NCBI RefSeq assembly: GCF_900129585.1
Contig: NZ_FQWF01000006.1
Coordinates: 150,814-214,813, forward strand
DNA length: 64,000 nucleotides
DNA from: Flavobacterium micromati
GTDB taxonomy: Bacteria > Bacteroidota > Bacteroidia > Flavobacteriales > Flavobacteriaceae
Direction of reading: 5' to 3'
Shown: positions 1 through 7,326 of the stretch, one piece after another
Numbering within the stretch: the first letter of the stretch is position 1
Layout of the letters: every line of letters starts with the position of its first letter
Translations under genes and position numbers: made by a program
The notes under the pieces: generated by a model
Told to the model about the DNA's origin: nothing
What the model saw: only the letters and a program-made list of their open reading frames with translations
Databases searched by the model: none

Positions 1-317
1 GGATACTACGTAAGCTAAGTCTTGACGAATTGCCTAATCTAATTAATATTATTAAAGGAGAAATGGTTTTTGTAGGGCCTCGTCCTGCGCTGTACAATCA
101 AGATGATTTAATGGCGCTGCGTGTAACAGCAGGTGTAGAGCAACTTAAACCCGGCATTACTGGATGGGCTCAAATAAATGGTCGTGATGAATTGTCTAAT
201 GAGGAAAAAGTGCGTTACGAAAAAGAATATTTAGATCGCAAGTCTCTTTTGTTTGACCTTAAAATTATAGTGATGACTTTTACGCATGTTTTGGCTTCAA
301 AAGGGGTGGCGCATTAA
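1..317 (+). CDS. Undecaprenyl-phosphate sugar phosphotransferase (PglC-like), C-terminal part
   Basis: The gene is cut by the left edge; the open frame runs from base 3 without a start. The visible 104 residues match the C-terminal half of bacterial sugar transferases (PF02397): the SLDELPNLINIIKGEM segment, the GPRP motif, KPGITGWAQINGR, and a closing region ending in FDLKI. Family members move a sugar 1-phosphate from a UDP-sugar to undecaprenyl phosphate on the inner face of the cytoplasmic membrane, the first step of O-antigen, capsule or glycan assembly. The catalytic Asp-Glu pair would lie upstream of the window. The next gene is a PglE-like aminotransferase, so a 2,4-diamino-type sugar substrate is plausible, but that is inference. 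An imperfect GC-rich hairpin (about 325-360) follows the stop. Confidence 0.9.
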   Translation, partial: ILRKLSLDELPNLINIIKGEMVFVGPRPALYNQDDLMALRVTAGVEQLKPGITGWAQINGRDELSNEEKVRYEKEYLDRKSLLFDLKIIVMTFTHVLASKGVAH

Positions 318-576
318 TCCTGTCCTTACTCTCCGCCGCGGTGGAAAGGGGGCGAGTATAAGTTTAATAAAATCAGTTAGTTTGGGTTCATTTTCATTAT
401 CACAAAATCAGTCGGGTTGATCCCTCGATAAAAAGTCAGGGAATGCTATTGTAGTCAATTAAAAATTAGTTTCAAGATTTTCTTTTTCACCATTACCATC
501 GATTTTTGATTGTGTTTTTTTTCTTGGCATGACCGCTCGATATATTGTGGTAACAATGTCTTAAAACTTTATAAAA

Positions 577-1719
577 ATGAAGCCTTCCAGAATATATCTC
601 TCTTCACCTTACATGGGAGGAACAGAACAGAAGTTTGTTCAGGATATCTTTATTGGGAATTGGATTTCTTCAGAAGGTGCTGATCTTAATGAATTTGAAA
701 AAGACCTCGAAAAATATCTAGGGAAGGAATCTCATGTTGGAGCCTTAAGTTCAGGAACCGCAGCTATACATTTGGGACTAGTTATATTAGGCGTGCAGGC
801 GGGAGATGCCGTTATTTGTCAAAGTATGACTTTCTCAGCTTCGGCTAATCCTATTTTGTATTTAGGAGCAATACCTGTTTTTGTTGATAGCGAAGAGAAG
901 ACTTGGAATATTTGTCCAAAAGCATTAGAGGAAGCAATTGTTGATCGCATTGCTCGGGGTAAGAAACCAAAGGCTATAATAGCAGTTCATTTATATGGTG
1001 TACCTTATCAAATTGAGGCAATAAAGGCAATCTCTATTAAATATGACATTCCTGTTCTTGAAGATAGCGCCGAGGCTTTAGGAAGTTATTATAAAGGTCA
1101 AAAGTGCGGTACATTTGGTGATATTGGCGTTTTATCTTTTAACGGAAATAAAATAATTACTACGTCTGGTGGAGGGGCTATTGTTGCTGCATCTAAAGAA
1201 TTAAAAGATAGGGCTGTTTTTTTTGCAACTCAGTCTAGAGATGATGCTCCACATTATCAGCATAGCGAAATTGGCTATAATTACCGCATGAGTAACATTT
1301 GCGCAGGCATAGGTCGGGGCCAAATGGAAGTGTTGGATGCACATGTACAATTGCGCAGGGATATGCATGATTTTTATGTAGATTTATTTAAGGATATTGA
1401 TGCAGTAACTGTTTTTACAGCTCCTGATGAAGATTATTTTGCTAATTATTGGTTAAGTGCTATTTTAGTGGCGCCTAGTGAGGCAACAGGAATTAATCGA
1501 GAAGCATTAAGATTAGCTTTTGACGCCGCAAATATAGAATCGCGTCCTTTATGGAAACCTTTGCACTTACAACCTATTTTCGGTAACTATCCGTATTACG
1601 GAGCCAAAGTAGCAGAAAATTTATTTGAAGACGGATTGTGTTTGCCTTCAGGATCTAATTTAACGCAGCTGGATCGAGAAAGAATAAAAGAAGTGGTAGT
1701 TACCTTTTTTACAAAATAA
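577..1719 (+). CDS. DegT/DnrJ/EryC1/StrS-family nucleotide-sugar aminotransferase (PglE-like)
   Basis: This 380-residue protein is full length for the PLP-dependent sugar aminotransferases that make 4-amino sugars from 4-keto nucleotide sugars. Visible features are the SSGTAAIHLGL phosphate-binding segment (58-68), the EDSAEALGS block (162-170) and the PLP lysine Lys192 in the context SFNGNKIITTSGGG. The C-terminal motif ESRPLWKPLHLQP is typical of the PglE/bacillosamine branch. In the cell it would act on the product of a PglF/WbpM-type dehydratase, and such a gene lies at 11444-13405. The partner acetyltransferase (PglD) is not in the window and may lie to the left. A relic of a second aminotransferase of this type sits at 11011-11278. 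The sugar product is inferred. Confidence 0.88.
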   Translation: MKPSRIYLSSPYMGGTEQKFVQDIFIGNWISSEGADLNEFEKDLEKYLGKESHVGALSSGTAAIHLGLVILGVQAGDAVICQSMTFSASANPILYLGAIPVFVDSEEKTWNICPKALEEAIVDRIARGKKPKAIIAVHLYGVPYQIEAIKAISIKYDIPVLEDSAEALGSYYKGQKCGTFGDIGVLSFNGNKIITTSGGGAIVAASKELKDRAVFFATQSRDDAPHYQHSEIGYNYRMSNICAGIGRGQMEVLDAHVQLRRDMHDFYVDLFKDIDAVTVFTAPDEDYFANYWLSAILVAPSEATGINREALRLAFDAANIESRPLWKPLHLQPIFGNYPYYGAKVAENLFEDGLCLPSGSNLTQLDRERIKEVVVTFFTK

Positions 1720-1835
1720 TTAAGGCGCATAAACGCATAATTTTTGATTATTTATTATGACGCTTATCATTTTCAAACTTTTAACAAAAAGACCATCTTG
1801 AGAGTATCATGCAATCTTGACTATTTTTTTATTTA

Positions 1836-2519
1836 ATGTTTATAGTAGCTGCAATAGCGTACGCGATTTCTATTTTTATAGACGTTTCGGTGTATCATTT
1901 TAAATATTACATCCAGGACAATAAAAATACAAGACACCTACTAGCGCTAATAAATATTTTTCAGTATTTTTCCCGAGGGTTTATCTTGATTTTTATTCCA
2001 ATAATGGCTTACGCCACGGAATCCGTTAAAGATAAAAATGAAGTATGGTTAATAACAATACTAGCACATGTATTAGTTATTTTGTTTTTGTTACCGCTTT
2101 ATTCCTATCAGTTTACTTACCCCTTTTCTTTAAACGTAATCAAGATCTTAAATCGATTTTTTGGAAAATCAAAACCTATCCACTTAAAAGAAATAGTCAG
2201 GCGAACAACTAACGAGACAACTATTATTTCGAATAACTGGATGCTATTTGTTACCAATTATATTGCTGGTTTTTTATTTTCCATAAGTATTACTTTCCTG
2301 TACTACATCAGTTTTTATTTTGATCAAAAAGCATTAATGTTGAGTTCATTAACGCAATTTATTAATATGTTTGGTTCCATGTTGATTATACTTTTCATAG
2401 ATCCTAGGATTATGGGTGCCATTGATGATGGTGGTGGAAGTAAAGAAATTCATATATTAACATCGAGTCGGATTTTAGTGCATATTACTTTAGTTCTTTT
2501 GCTTATTTTTATAAGATGA
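1836..2519 (+). CDS. Polytopic membrane protein, probably Amj-like lipid-linked glycan flippase
   Basis: A 227-residue, strongly hydrophobic protein with about six membrane segments. The pattern near the N-terminus (a Tyr-rich loop, then LLALINIFQYFSRG) and the C-terminal IDPRIMGAIDDGGG with a following SRILVH segment recall the Amj/DUF2837 family, known as an alternate lipid II flippase in Bacillus and found in polysaccharide loci of Bacteroidota. It is somewhat shorter than typical Amj. A TGA 18 bases upstream in frame fixes ATG 1836 as the first available Met. Its stop overlaps the next gene by 4 bases (ATGA), so the two are translationally coupled. It could be the Wzx-equivalent of this locus; otherwise it is an uncharacterised membrane protein. 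Confidence 0.55.
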   Translation: MFIVAAIAYAISIFIDVSVYHFKYYIQDNKNTRHLLALINIFQYFSRGFILIFIPIMAYATESVKDKNEVWLITILAHVLVILFLLPLYSYQFTYPFSLNVIKILNRFFGKSKPIHLKEIVRRTTNETTIISNNWMLFVTNYIAGFLFSISITFLYYISFYFDQKALMLSSLTQFINMFGSMLIILFIDPRIMGAIDDGGGSKEIHILTSSRILVHITLVLLLIFIR

Positions 2520-3541
2520 TAGCACTTGTACTAGCGTTAATATTAACTTTTTTATCTTTTTACTTTGCCTGTTTATCAATTTTAGACAGAAACAAGCAAA
2601 TAGTTGTAATCGCTTTTTTTATCATTGGATCTTTCTTGTTACGAAGTACGTTAAATGTTACTTTGAATAATGATTATTATTACTATTATGAATTTGCAAT
2701 ATTTAGCAAGCCAACTGGTTTTCTTTCTTATGTTTTAAACGAACCGTATCTCTATACTGTATATAGCTTTTTTTCGCTACTTATAAAACCCAAGCAGCAT
2801 GTTTTTTTAGCCATGTATTGGTTTAATTTTATAGTAAGCACTTTGTTTTTTATCTGGTTATTATTGAGGAATGATATAGAAATATGGAAAAAAATGTTAT
2901 TGTTCGTTCTTCACTATTTCGTTTTTGGTTTTGTTCTTCTCAGGAATGGGCCAACTTATATGTTATTTGCTCTCTATTTCTATTATACTTTCCGGGGCAA
3001 AAGATTCAATTGGATTTGGATAACGCCTTTCATGCACATTAGCTCGTGCATCATTTTGATTACCTATTTTCATAAATGGCGAAACTATTTCAAAATGCTT
3101 TTAGTTAGTCCAGTTGTGATAATTGTTTTTTATCTAGTCATTAAAACGTTTTTTTCTTCTGTGACAGCATTTAAATCGATACTATCCAAGGTTGATATAT
3201 ATTCAAAAGGAATGCCTTCAATTGGATACATGCACTTCGTTTTTTTTATTTTTATTTTCTCTTTGGTGGTAATGGGTTTTATAATGTATAAAAGTAAAAT
3301 GTTACATCCTATCTTAGTCACAACCGTGCTTCTTTATGGCATAAGCTTTTTTGTAAATCCTATAGTTGCGCATCGGTTTTCACCTTATTTATTATTTTCT
3401 TTACTGCTATTTCCATTTGAAAAAATTAGAAATGTAAAAATAATGCTTCTTATGAATCGACTAAGTATTTTATTTTTCCCAATATTTTTATATTCACTTT
3501 TTCTGGCGCACAAGGCGAGATTACTTGACTATTATTTCTAA
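2516..3541 (+). CDS. EpsG-family / Wzy-like polysaccharide polymerase
   Basis: A 341-residue integral membrane protein with roughly nine to ten hydrophobic segments. Around residues 140-160 it has the LLRNGPTYMLFALYFYY stretch, which corresponds to the conserved Arg-containing helix of EpsG-type O-antigen polymerases, followed by a basic loop and a helix starting PFMHISS, where EpsG proteins usually carry a His-containing motif. Such enzymes polymerise lipid-linked repeat units at the periplasmic face of the inner membrane. It overlaps the upstream Amj-like gene by four bases, giving a flippase-polymerase pair. Low sequence conservation is normal for the family, so the call rests on topology, motif and context. 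Confidence 0.72.
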   Translation: MIALVLALILTFLSFYFACLSILDRNKQIVVIAFFIIGSFLLRSTLNVTLNNDYYYYYEFAIFSKPTGFLSYVLNEPYLYTVYSFFSLLIKPKQHVFLAMYWFNFIVSTLFFIWLLLRNDIEIWKKMLLFVLHYFVFGFVLLRNGPTYMLFALYFYYTFRGKRFNWIWITPFMHISSCIILITYFHKWRNYFKMLLVSPVVIIVFYLVIKTFFSSVTAFKSILSKVDIYSKGMPSIGYMHFVFFIFIFSLVVMGFIMYKSKMLHPILVTTVLLYGISFFVNPIVAHRFSPYLLFSLLLFPFEKIRNVKIMLLMNRLSILFFPIFLYSLFLAHKARLLDYYF

Positions 3542-3605
3542 ACATAGTTGTAAATAATTTTTTACGACATACAATCCCATTTATTCAAAAATTTTTATAA
3601 ACGAA

Positions 3606-4154
3606 ATGACAATAGAACAAACAACAATACAAGATCTTGTAATCATCAACCCAACCATTTTTAATGATGAGCGTGGTTACTTTTTTGAAGCATACAACCA
3701 AGTTAAATTCCATGAAAATGGAATCACTTATAATTTCATTCAAGACAATCAATCTTTTTCTACAAAGGGAGTAATTCGGGGTTTGCATTTACAAATTAAC
3801 CCTTTTGCGCAAGCTAAATTAGTGAGAGTGTTGCAAGGTGAAATTCTAGATGTGGCAGTTGATTTACGCAAAAATTCTCCAACTTACGGACAGCATTTTT
3901 CAGTTGTATTAAGCGGTGAAAATAAAAAGCAATTGATGGTTCCGCCTGGTTTTGCTCATGGGTTTTCGGTATTGAGCGAGACTGCTTCGGTATTGTACAA
4001 AGTAGATCAGTTGTATGACAAGGAAAGCGAAAGAGGAATAAAGTATGATGATGCTACTTTAAATATCGATTGGCAAGTCGCTACTAACGAAGTGATTGTT
4101 TCAGCGAAAGATTTGATTTTGCCTGGTTTTGAGCAAATAGATTGGGAGTTTTGA
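3606..4154 (+). CDS. rfbC: dTDP-4-dehydrorhamnose 3,5-epimerase
   Basis: A 182-residue cupin enzyme of standard length. It epimerises dTDP-4-keto-6-deoxy-glucose at C3 and C5, the third step of dTDP-L-rhamnose synthesis in the cytoplasm. Visible motifs are DERGYFFEAYN near residues 21-31, the catalytic-His segment VIRGLHLQ (His61), the PPGFAHGFSVLSE loop around 117-129, and the C-terminal LPGFEQIDW. The other three rhamnose genes (rfbD, rfbB, rfbA) are all present, but about 3.2 kb downstream, behind an island of toxin-antitoxin remnants and an ATPase gene. Rhamnose is therefore a likely component of the polysaccharide made here. Confidence 0.97.
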   Translation: MTIEQTTIQDLVIINPTIFNDERGYFFEAYNQVKFHENGITYNFIQDNQSFSTKGVIRGLHLQINPFAQAKLVRVLQGEILDVAVDLRKNSPTYGQHFSVVLSGENKKQLMVPPGFAHGFSVLSETASVLYKVDQLYDKESERGIKYDDATLNIDWQVATNEVIVSAKDLILPGFEQIDWEF

Positions 4155-4250
4155 AAAGAGTTTATGGTTTAAAGCTTAAAGTTATTGGTTTTTACATTAC
4201 TTTTTAAGTTTTAGACAGAATATACAATTAGTGTTATTACACAATTGGTT

Positions 4251-4324
4251 TAATTTTGTATAGTGTACTATGCAAAATTTGTTCTTTTTTGCACGATGTA
4301 TTAAGCAAAATATGACTATTTTTG
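4251..4324 (+). promoter_or_regulatory. Promoter region of the ATPase gene with a 26-bp dyad
   Basis: Two -7-like elements are present: TAATTTTG at 4251-4258 and TATTTTTG at 4317-4324. Overlapping the first is a dyad at 4253-4278 with arms ATTTTGTATAGT and ACTATGCAAAAT around a two-base centre, with one mismatched arm pair. The GCAAAAT half-motif occurs again at 4305-4311. The arrangement resembles an operator over a promoter, but no regulator is identified. Confidence 0.45.
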
Positions 4325-4342
4325 TGTAGTTAACTATTCATT

Positions 4343-5539
4343 ATGGAAGATTTATTTAGAAAATACAGCAAGAAATTACAGCGCGTTGAAACTAATTTTG
4401 TTAGGAGTTTTATTAATGATGTCAATTGGAATGCTCGTTTAATAGGGATTAAAGGTGCTAGAGGAGTTGGGAAAACTACGCTATTACTGCAGTATATGAA
4501 GCTTAATTTCAGTGATAAATTGGAGGAGTCTTTGTATGTAAGTTTAGACACTTTTGGTTTTAAAGATAGGACTTTGATTGGTTTGGCAGATGATTTTGTG
4601 AGAAATGGGGGTAAGTACCTATTTTTAGATGAAGTTCATAAGTACAGTAATTGGGCTCAGGAACTAAAAAATATTTATGACGACCATGCTGAGTTGAAAG
4701 TGGTGTTTACTGGTTCTTCGTTGCTGGGAATATTGAATGCTCGAGCTGATTTGAGTCGCAGGGCAATTATTTATTATATGCAAGGTCTGTCTTTTAGGGA
4801 GTATCTTGAAATGGAAACAGGGCAAAAGTTCGATAAAGTATCGTTGCAAGATATTTTGAAAAATCATTTAAAGATTGCGACATCGATAAATGGTAAAGTA
4901 AAGCCATTTCAGTATTTTGAAAATTATTTGAAGTATGGATATTACCCATTTTATCAAGAGGAGCCTGATTTGTACGAGCAACGATTAGAGGAAGTAATTA
5001 ATATGATGCTTGAAATTGAGTTGCCTTTGCTGCGAGGTGTTGATTTGGGCTTTGTTCCTAAAATCAAACAATTGTTGGCTATAATATCTGAATCGGTTCC
5101 TTTTATACTTAATGTAAGTAACTTAAGTGATAAAATTGGTATAAATAGAACTACTTTGATGACTTATCTACATTACTTGGAAGAAGTAGGTTTAACTATT
5201 AATTTGCAAAAAGAAGCTAAAGGAGGTGTGAAATTGCAAAAACCAGCTAAGATTTATTTAGAAAACACAAATTTAATGTTTACACTTTCTCCGTCAAAAG
5301 CTAATATTGGGAACGTTAGAGAGACCTTTTTTGCAAATCAATTGGGATACAAAAATAAGTTGAGCCATCATGAAAAAACCGATTTTTTTGTTAATGATTT
5401 ATATTCTTTCGAAATTGGAGGAAAGGATAAGACCAAAAAACAAATTGCGACTATCGAAAATTCCTATATCGCAGCCGATGATATAGAATATGGATTTCAA
5501 AACAAAATACCATTATGGATGTTTGGGTTTTTATATTAA
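4343..5539 (+). CDS. AAA_14/DUF4143-family ATPase
   Basis: A 398-residue protein of the family that pairs an N-terminal AAA domain (AAA_14) with a C-terminal DUF4143 region. Walker A is GARGVGKT (38-45), Walker B is KYLFLDEVH (91-99), sensor I is VFTGSS (121-126), and the family signature GLSFREYLEME follows at about 148-158. A winged-helix-like region (about 240-290) precedes a C-terminal nuclease-like fold containing FFVNDLYSFEIGGKDK. The cellular role of this family is unknown; members are frequent in accessory regions. It stands alone between rfbC and a HigA gene, preceded by its own promoter candidates and a dyad. It looks intact and full length. I do not assign a function beyond ATP binding. 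Confidence 0.85.
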   Translation: MEDLFRKYSKKLQRVETNFVRSFINDVNWNARLIGIKGARGVGKTTLLLQYMKLNFSDKLEESLYVSLDTFGFKDRTLIGLADDFVRNGGKYLFLDEVHKYSNWAQELKNIYDDHAELKVVFTGSSLLGILNARADLSRRAIIYYMQGLSFREYLEMETGQKFDKVSLQDILKNHLKIATSINGKVKPFQYFENYLKYGYYPFYQEEPDLYEQRLEEVINMMLEIELPLLRGVDLGFVPKIKQLLAIISESVPFILNVSNLSDKIGINRTTLMTYLHYLEEVGLTINLQKEAKGGVKLQKPAKIYLENTNLMFTLSPSKANIGNVRETFFANQLGYKNKLSHHEKTDFFVNDLYSFEIGGKDKTKKQIATIENSYIAADDIEYGFQNKIPLWMFGFLY

Positions 5540-5579
5540 CTAAATAAATAGGGGATGACATATAATTTTTACATCAAGC

Positions 5580-5645
5580 AAAGTTTACATTCGATTTATA
5601 GGTACCCAGTCAGATTATGACAAAATAGCCTGTTCAAACATTTAG
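5580..5645 (+). pseudogene. Stub of a HigB-type toxin gene (C-terminal codons only)
   Basis: The frame read from 5580 gives KVYIRFIGTQSDYDKI followed by five residues and a TAG at 5643-5645. This matches the C-terminal end of HigB mRNA interferases, in which a VYIRFIGTHxxYDKI stretch is usual. The preceding codons (5559-5579) do not look like HigB, and a TGA lies in frame at 5556-5558, so everything upstream has been lost. It ends five bases before the start of the HigA gene, exactly where the toxin gene of a higBA operon should end. The toxin is therefore deleted. Confidence 0.8.
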
Positions 5646-5650
5646 GAACT

Positions 5651-6016
5651 ATGAGAACAATAGAAACAAAAGTAGAATATGAAGTGATAAATAATCGTAT
5701 CGAGGATTTGTTAAAGATAGTAGATAATGAAACCGCTGTCGGTGATAAAAATTTTATTGAACTTGATTTACTCTGTGATTTAGTTGTTGAATATGAAAAA
5801 GCAAAAGAGCCTATAAAGCCACCAACACTTATTGAAGTAATGAAATTACGGATGTACGAACGTCGTCTAAATCAAAAATTATTATCGGAACTTTTAGGTG
5901 TAAGTACTTCCAGAGTTAGCGAATATCTAACTGGAAAGAGCGAACCACCTTTAAAAATAGCTAGAGATATTAGTTTGAAATTAGATATAGATCCAGAAAT
6001 TGTATTGGGGGTTTGA
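5651..6016 (+). CDS. higA: HigA-type antitoxin / XRE-family regulator, without its toxin
   Basis: A 121-residue protein with an acidic N-terminal half and a helix-turn-helix at about residues 70-115: MKLRMYERRLNQKLLSELLG, then VSTSRVSEYLTGKSEP. This is the usual Bacteroidota HigA layout. HigA normally neutralises the HigB ribosome-dependent endoribonuclease and represses the higBA promoter. Here the upstream toxin survives only as a stub (5580-5645). The frame is intact, so the protein may persist as a DNA-binding regulator or an anti-addiction orphan. A frameshifted second copy of the same gene lies at about 6911-7200. No promoter is evident; the original one would have been upstream of the lost higB. 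Confidence 0.85.
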   Translation: MRTIETKVEYEVINNRIEDLLKIVDNETAVGDKNFIELDLLCDLVVEYEKAKEPIKPPTLIEVMKLRMYERRLNQKLLSELLGVSTSRVSEYLTGKSEPPLKIARDISLKLDIDPEIVLGV

Positions 6017-6168
6017 AGACAGAATAAAAGCTATTTAACAGAATAAAAAGAACTATTTGCGGTTTGGAAGAATAAAAAGAAATACTTTTTTATTTCTTTA
6101 TAAATACGATTTCAAAACCAGCTTGACTTTTATTGGGGTTCAAAAAAAAATTTAAAATATAAATTTCA

Positions 6169-6176
6169 TATTTTTG
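6169..6176 (+). promoter_or_regulatory. Candidate -7 element (TATTTTTG) of the second toxin-antitoxin operon
   Basis: A TAnnTTTG match lies 16 bases before the antitoxin ATG at 6193. I see no TTG at the expected -33 distance, so the assignment is weak. Confidence 0.35.
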
Positions 6177-6192
6177 TAAAAAAGTGTTAGTT

Positions 6193-6435
6193 ATGGACTT
6201 ACAATCAAGAAAAATAGAATTCGTACAAGAATTTCTTAAATTACAAAGTGAAGAAATAGTCTCGCAGCTCGAAAAAATATTGAGAAAAAGTAATAAATCT
6301 TTTTTGCAAGATAATTTTGTACCGATGAGTATTGAGGAATTTAATTCAAGAATTGACAAATCAATGGAAGATTCTGCGAACGGCAGATTAATTGAGTCTA
6401 CTGAACTAGAAGCCAAGATTGAAAAATGGCATTAA
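6193..6435 (+). CDS. Small antitoxin of a RelE/ParE-type pair
   Basis: An 80-residue acidic protein starting MDLQSRKIEFVQEFLKLQSE. The N-terminal helix-rich pattern and the C-terminal region with ARLI-like spacing (SANGRLIESTELEAKIEKW) are common in antitoxins that precede ParE/RelE-like toxins in Bacteroidota. A GTG nine bases upstream is in frame, but the ATG at 6193 begins the conserved part and is preferred. The last ten bases overlap the toxin start (ATG inside AAATGGCATTAA), the normal coupling for such pairs. The reading frame is intact, while its toxin is frameshifted. Confidence 0.75.
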   Translation: MDLQSRKIEFVQEFLKLQSEEIVSQLEKILRKSNKSFLQDNFVPMSIEEFNSRIDKSMEDSANGRLIESTELEAKIEKWH

Positions 6436-6742
6436 AAATATTGTGGACTGAATTTGCAGAAAAAGAATTAAAAGAAATATTTAATTACTATCATGAAAAA
6501 GCAAATTATCAAGTCGCGAAAAACCTTATCGACGGAATTTATAATGCGACTTTGAAATTAGCAGCGCAGCCTGAAATAGGACAGATAGAGGAATTACTTA
6601 TAGCTCGAAAAGAAGGTTTCAGATATTTAGTTTTTAAAGTTATAAAATTATTTATTGGGTAAATTCACAAAAGAATTGGATTGAAATAAACGATGTTTTT
6701 GATCCCCGGCAAAATCCACACAAAATGAAAAGGAATAAATAA
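6426..6742 (+). pseudogene. RelE/ParE-family toxin gene with a frameshift near its 3' end
   Basis: The first 70 codons (MALKILWTEFAEKELKEIFN onwards) encode the start of a ParE/RelE plasmid-stabilisation toxin, including the EGFRYLVFK strand that precedes the C-terminal strands. At about 6636-6652 the frame slips: the original frame ends in a stop at 6660-6662, whereas the shifted frame continues as KIIYWVNSQKNWIEINDVFD and closes in PRQNP plus a basic tail at 6740-6742. That second part is the expected C-terminus of the family. A net one-base loss (or two-base gain) therefore separates the last third of the toxin, which usually carries catalytic residues. The product is probably inactive. 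A sequencing error in the AT-rich run is possible. Confidence 0.82.
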
Positions 6743-6910
6743 AGCCAGCGGCCAGTGTGGAAATTATATTTTGAATTAAACTAGTACAAACAGCAAACGT
6801 GCAAAAAACCATTGACTAAATTATTTAGGTATATAATATTATATCCACAATTTAAGAACTTCCAACCAAATCATCTAATATATTAAAACAATTTCATTTC
6901 ATTTTTGTCT

Positions 6911-7200
6911 GATAATACGAAAACGAACGAGCCTTTAAAGCCGCCAACACTTATCGAAGTAATGAAATTGCGGATGTACGAACATGGTCTAAATCAAAAA
7001 TTATATCGGAACTTTTTGGTGTAAGCATTTCCAGAGTAAGCGAATATCTTACTGGAAGAAGCGAACCACCTATAAAAACATCGAGAGATATAAGTTTGAA
7101 ATTAGATATGGTTCAGAAAATAAGTATGGAGTTTAAATACTTTAATGACGATGCCACAGCGAATTTACCGGAACTTGTGGTAGGTGATATTCTTATGTAA
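6911..7200 (+). pseudogene. Decayed second copy of the HigA antitoxin gene
   Basis: From 6929 the translation NEPLKPPTLIEVMKLRMYE parallels residues 52-70 of the HigA at 5651-6016. One base is missing near 7003 relative to that gene, after which the next frame gives ELFGVSISRVSEYLTGRSEP and then RDISLKLDM. A second indel follows near 7109. Most differences from the intact copy are at third codon positions, so the two were diverged functional paralogues before this one broke. No intact start is visible upstream and no toxin gene lies beside it. The rest of 6743-7326 shows no other gene. Confidence 0.8.
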
Positions 7201-7326
7201 ATTATGGTTTTGCAATTCTAAAAGCAGATATTTACAAATCAAAAATCATTACACATATATATTAATAGTAAGCAAATAGTTAAGGGCAAACTAGCGCTCA
7301 AATTATAGTTAAATAGAATCAAATTT

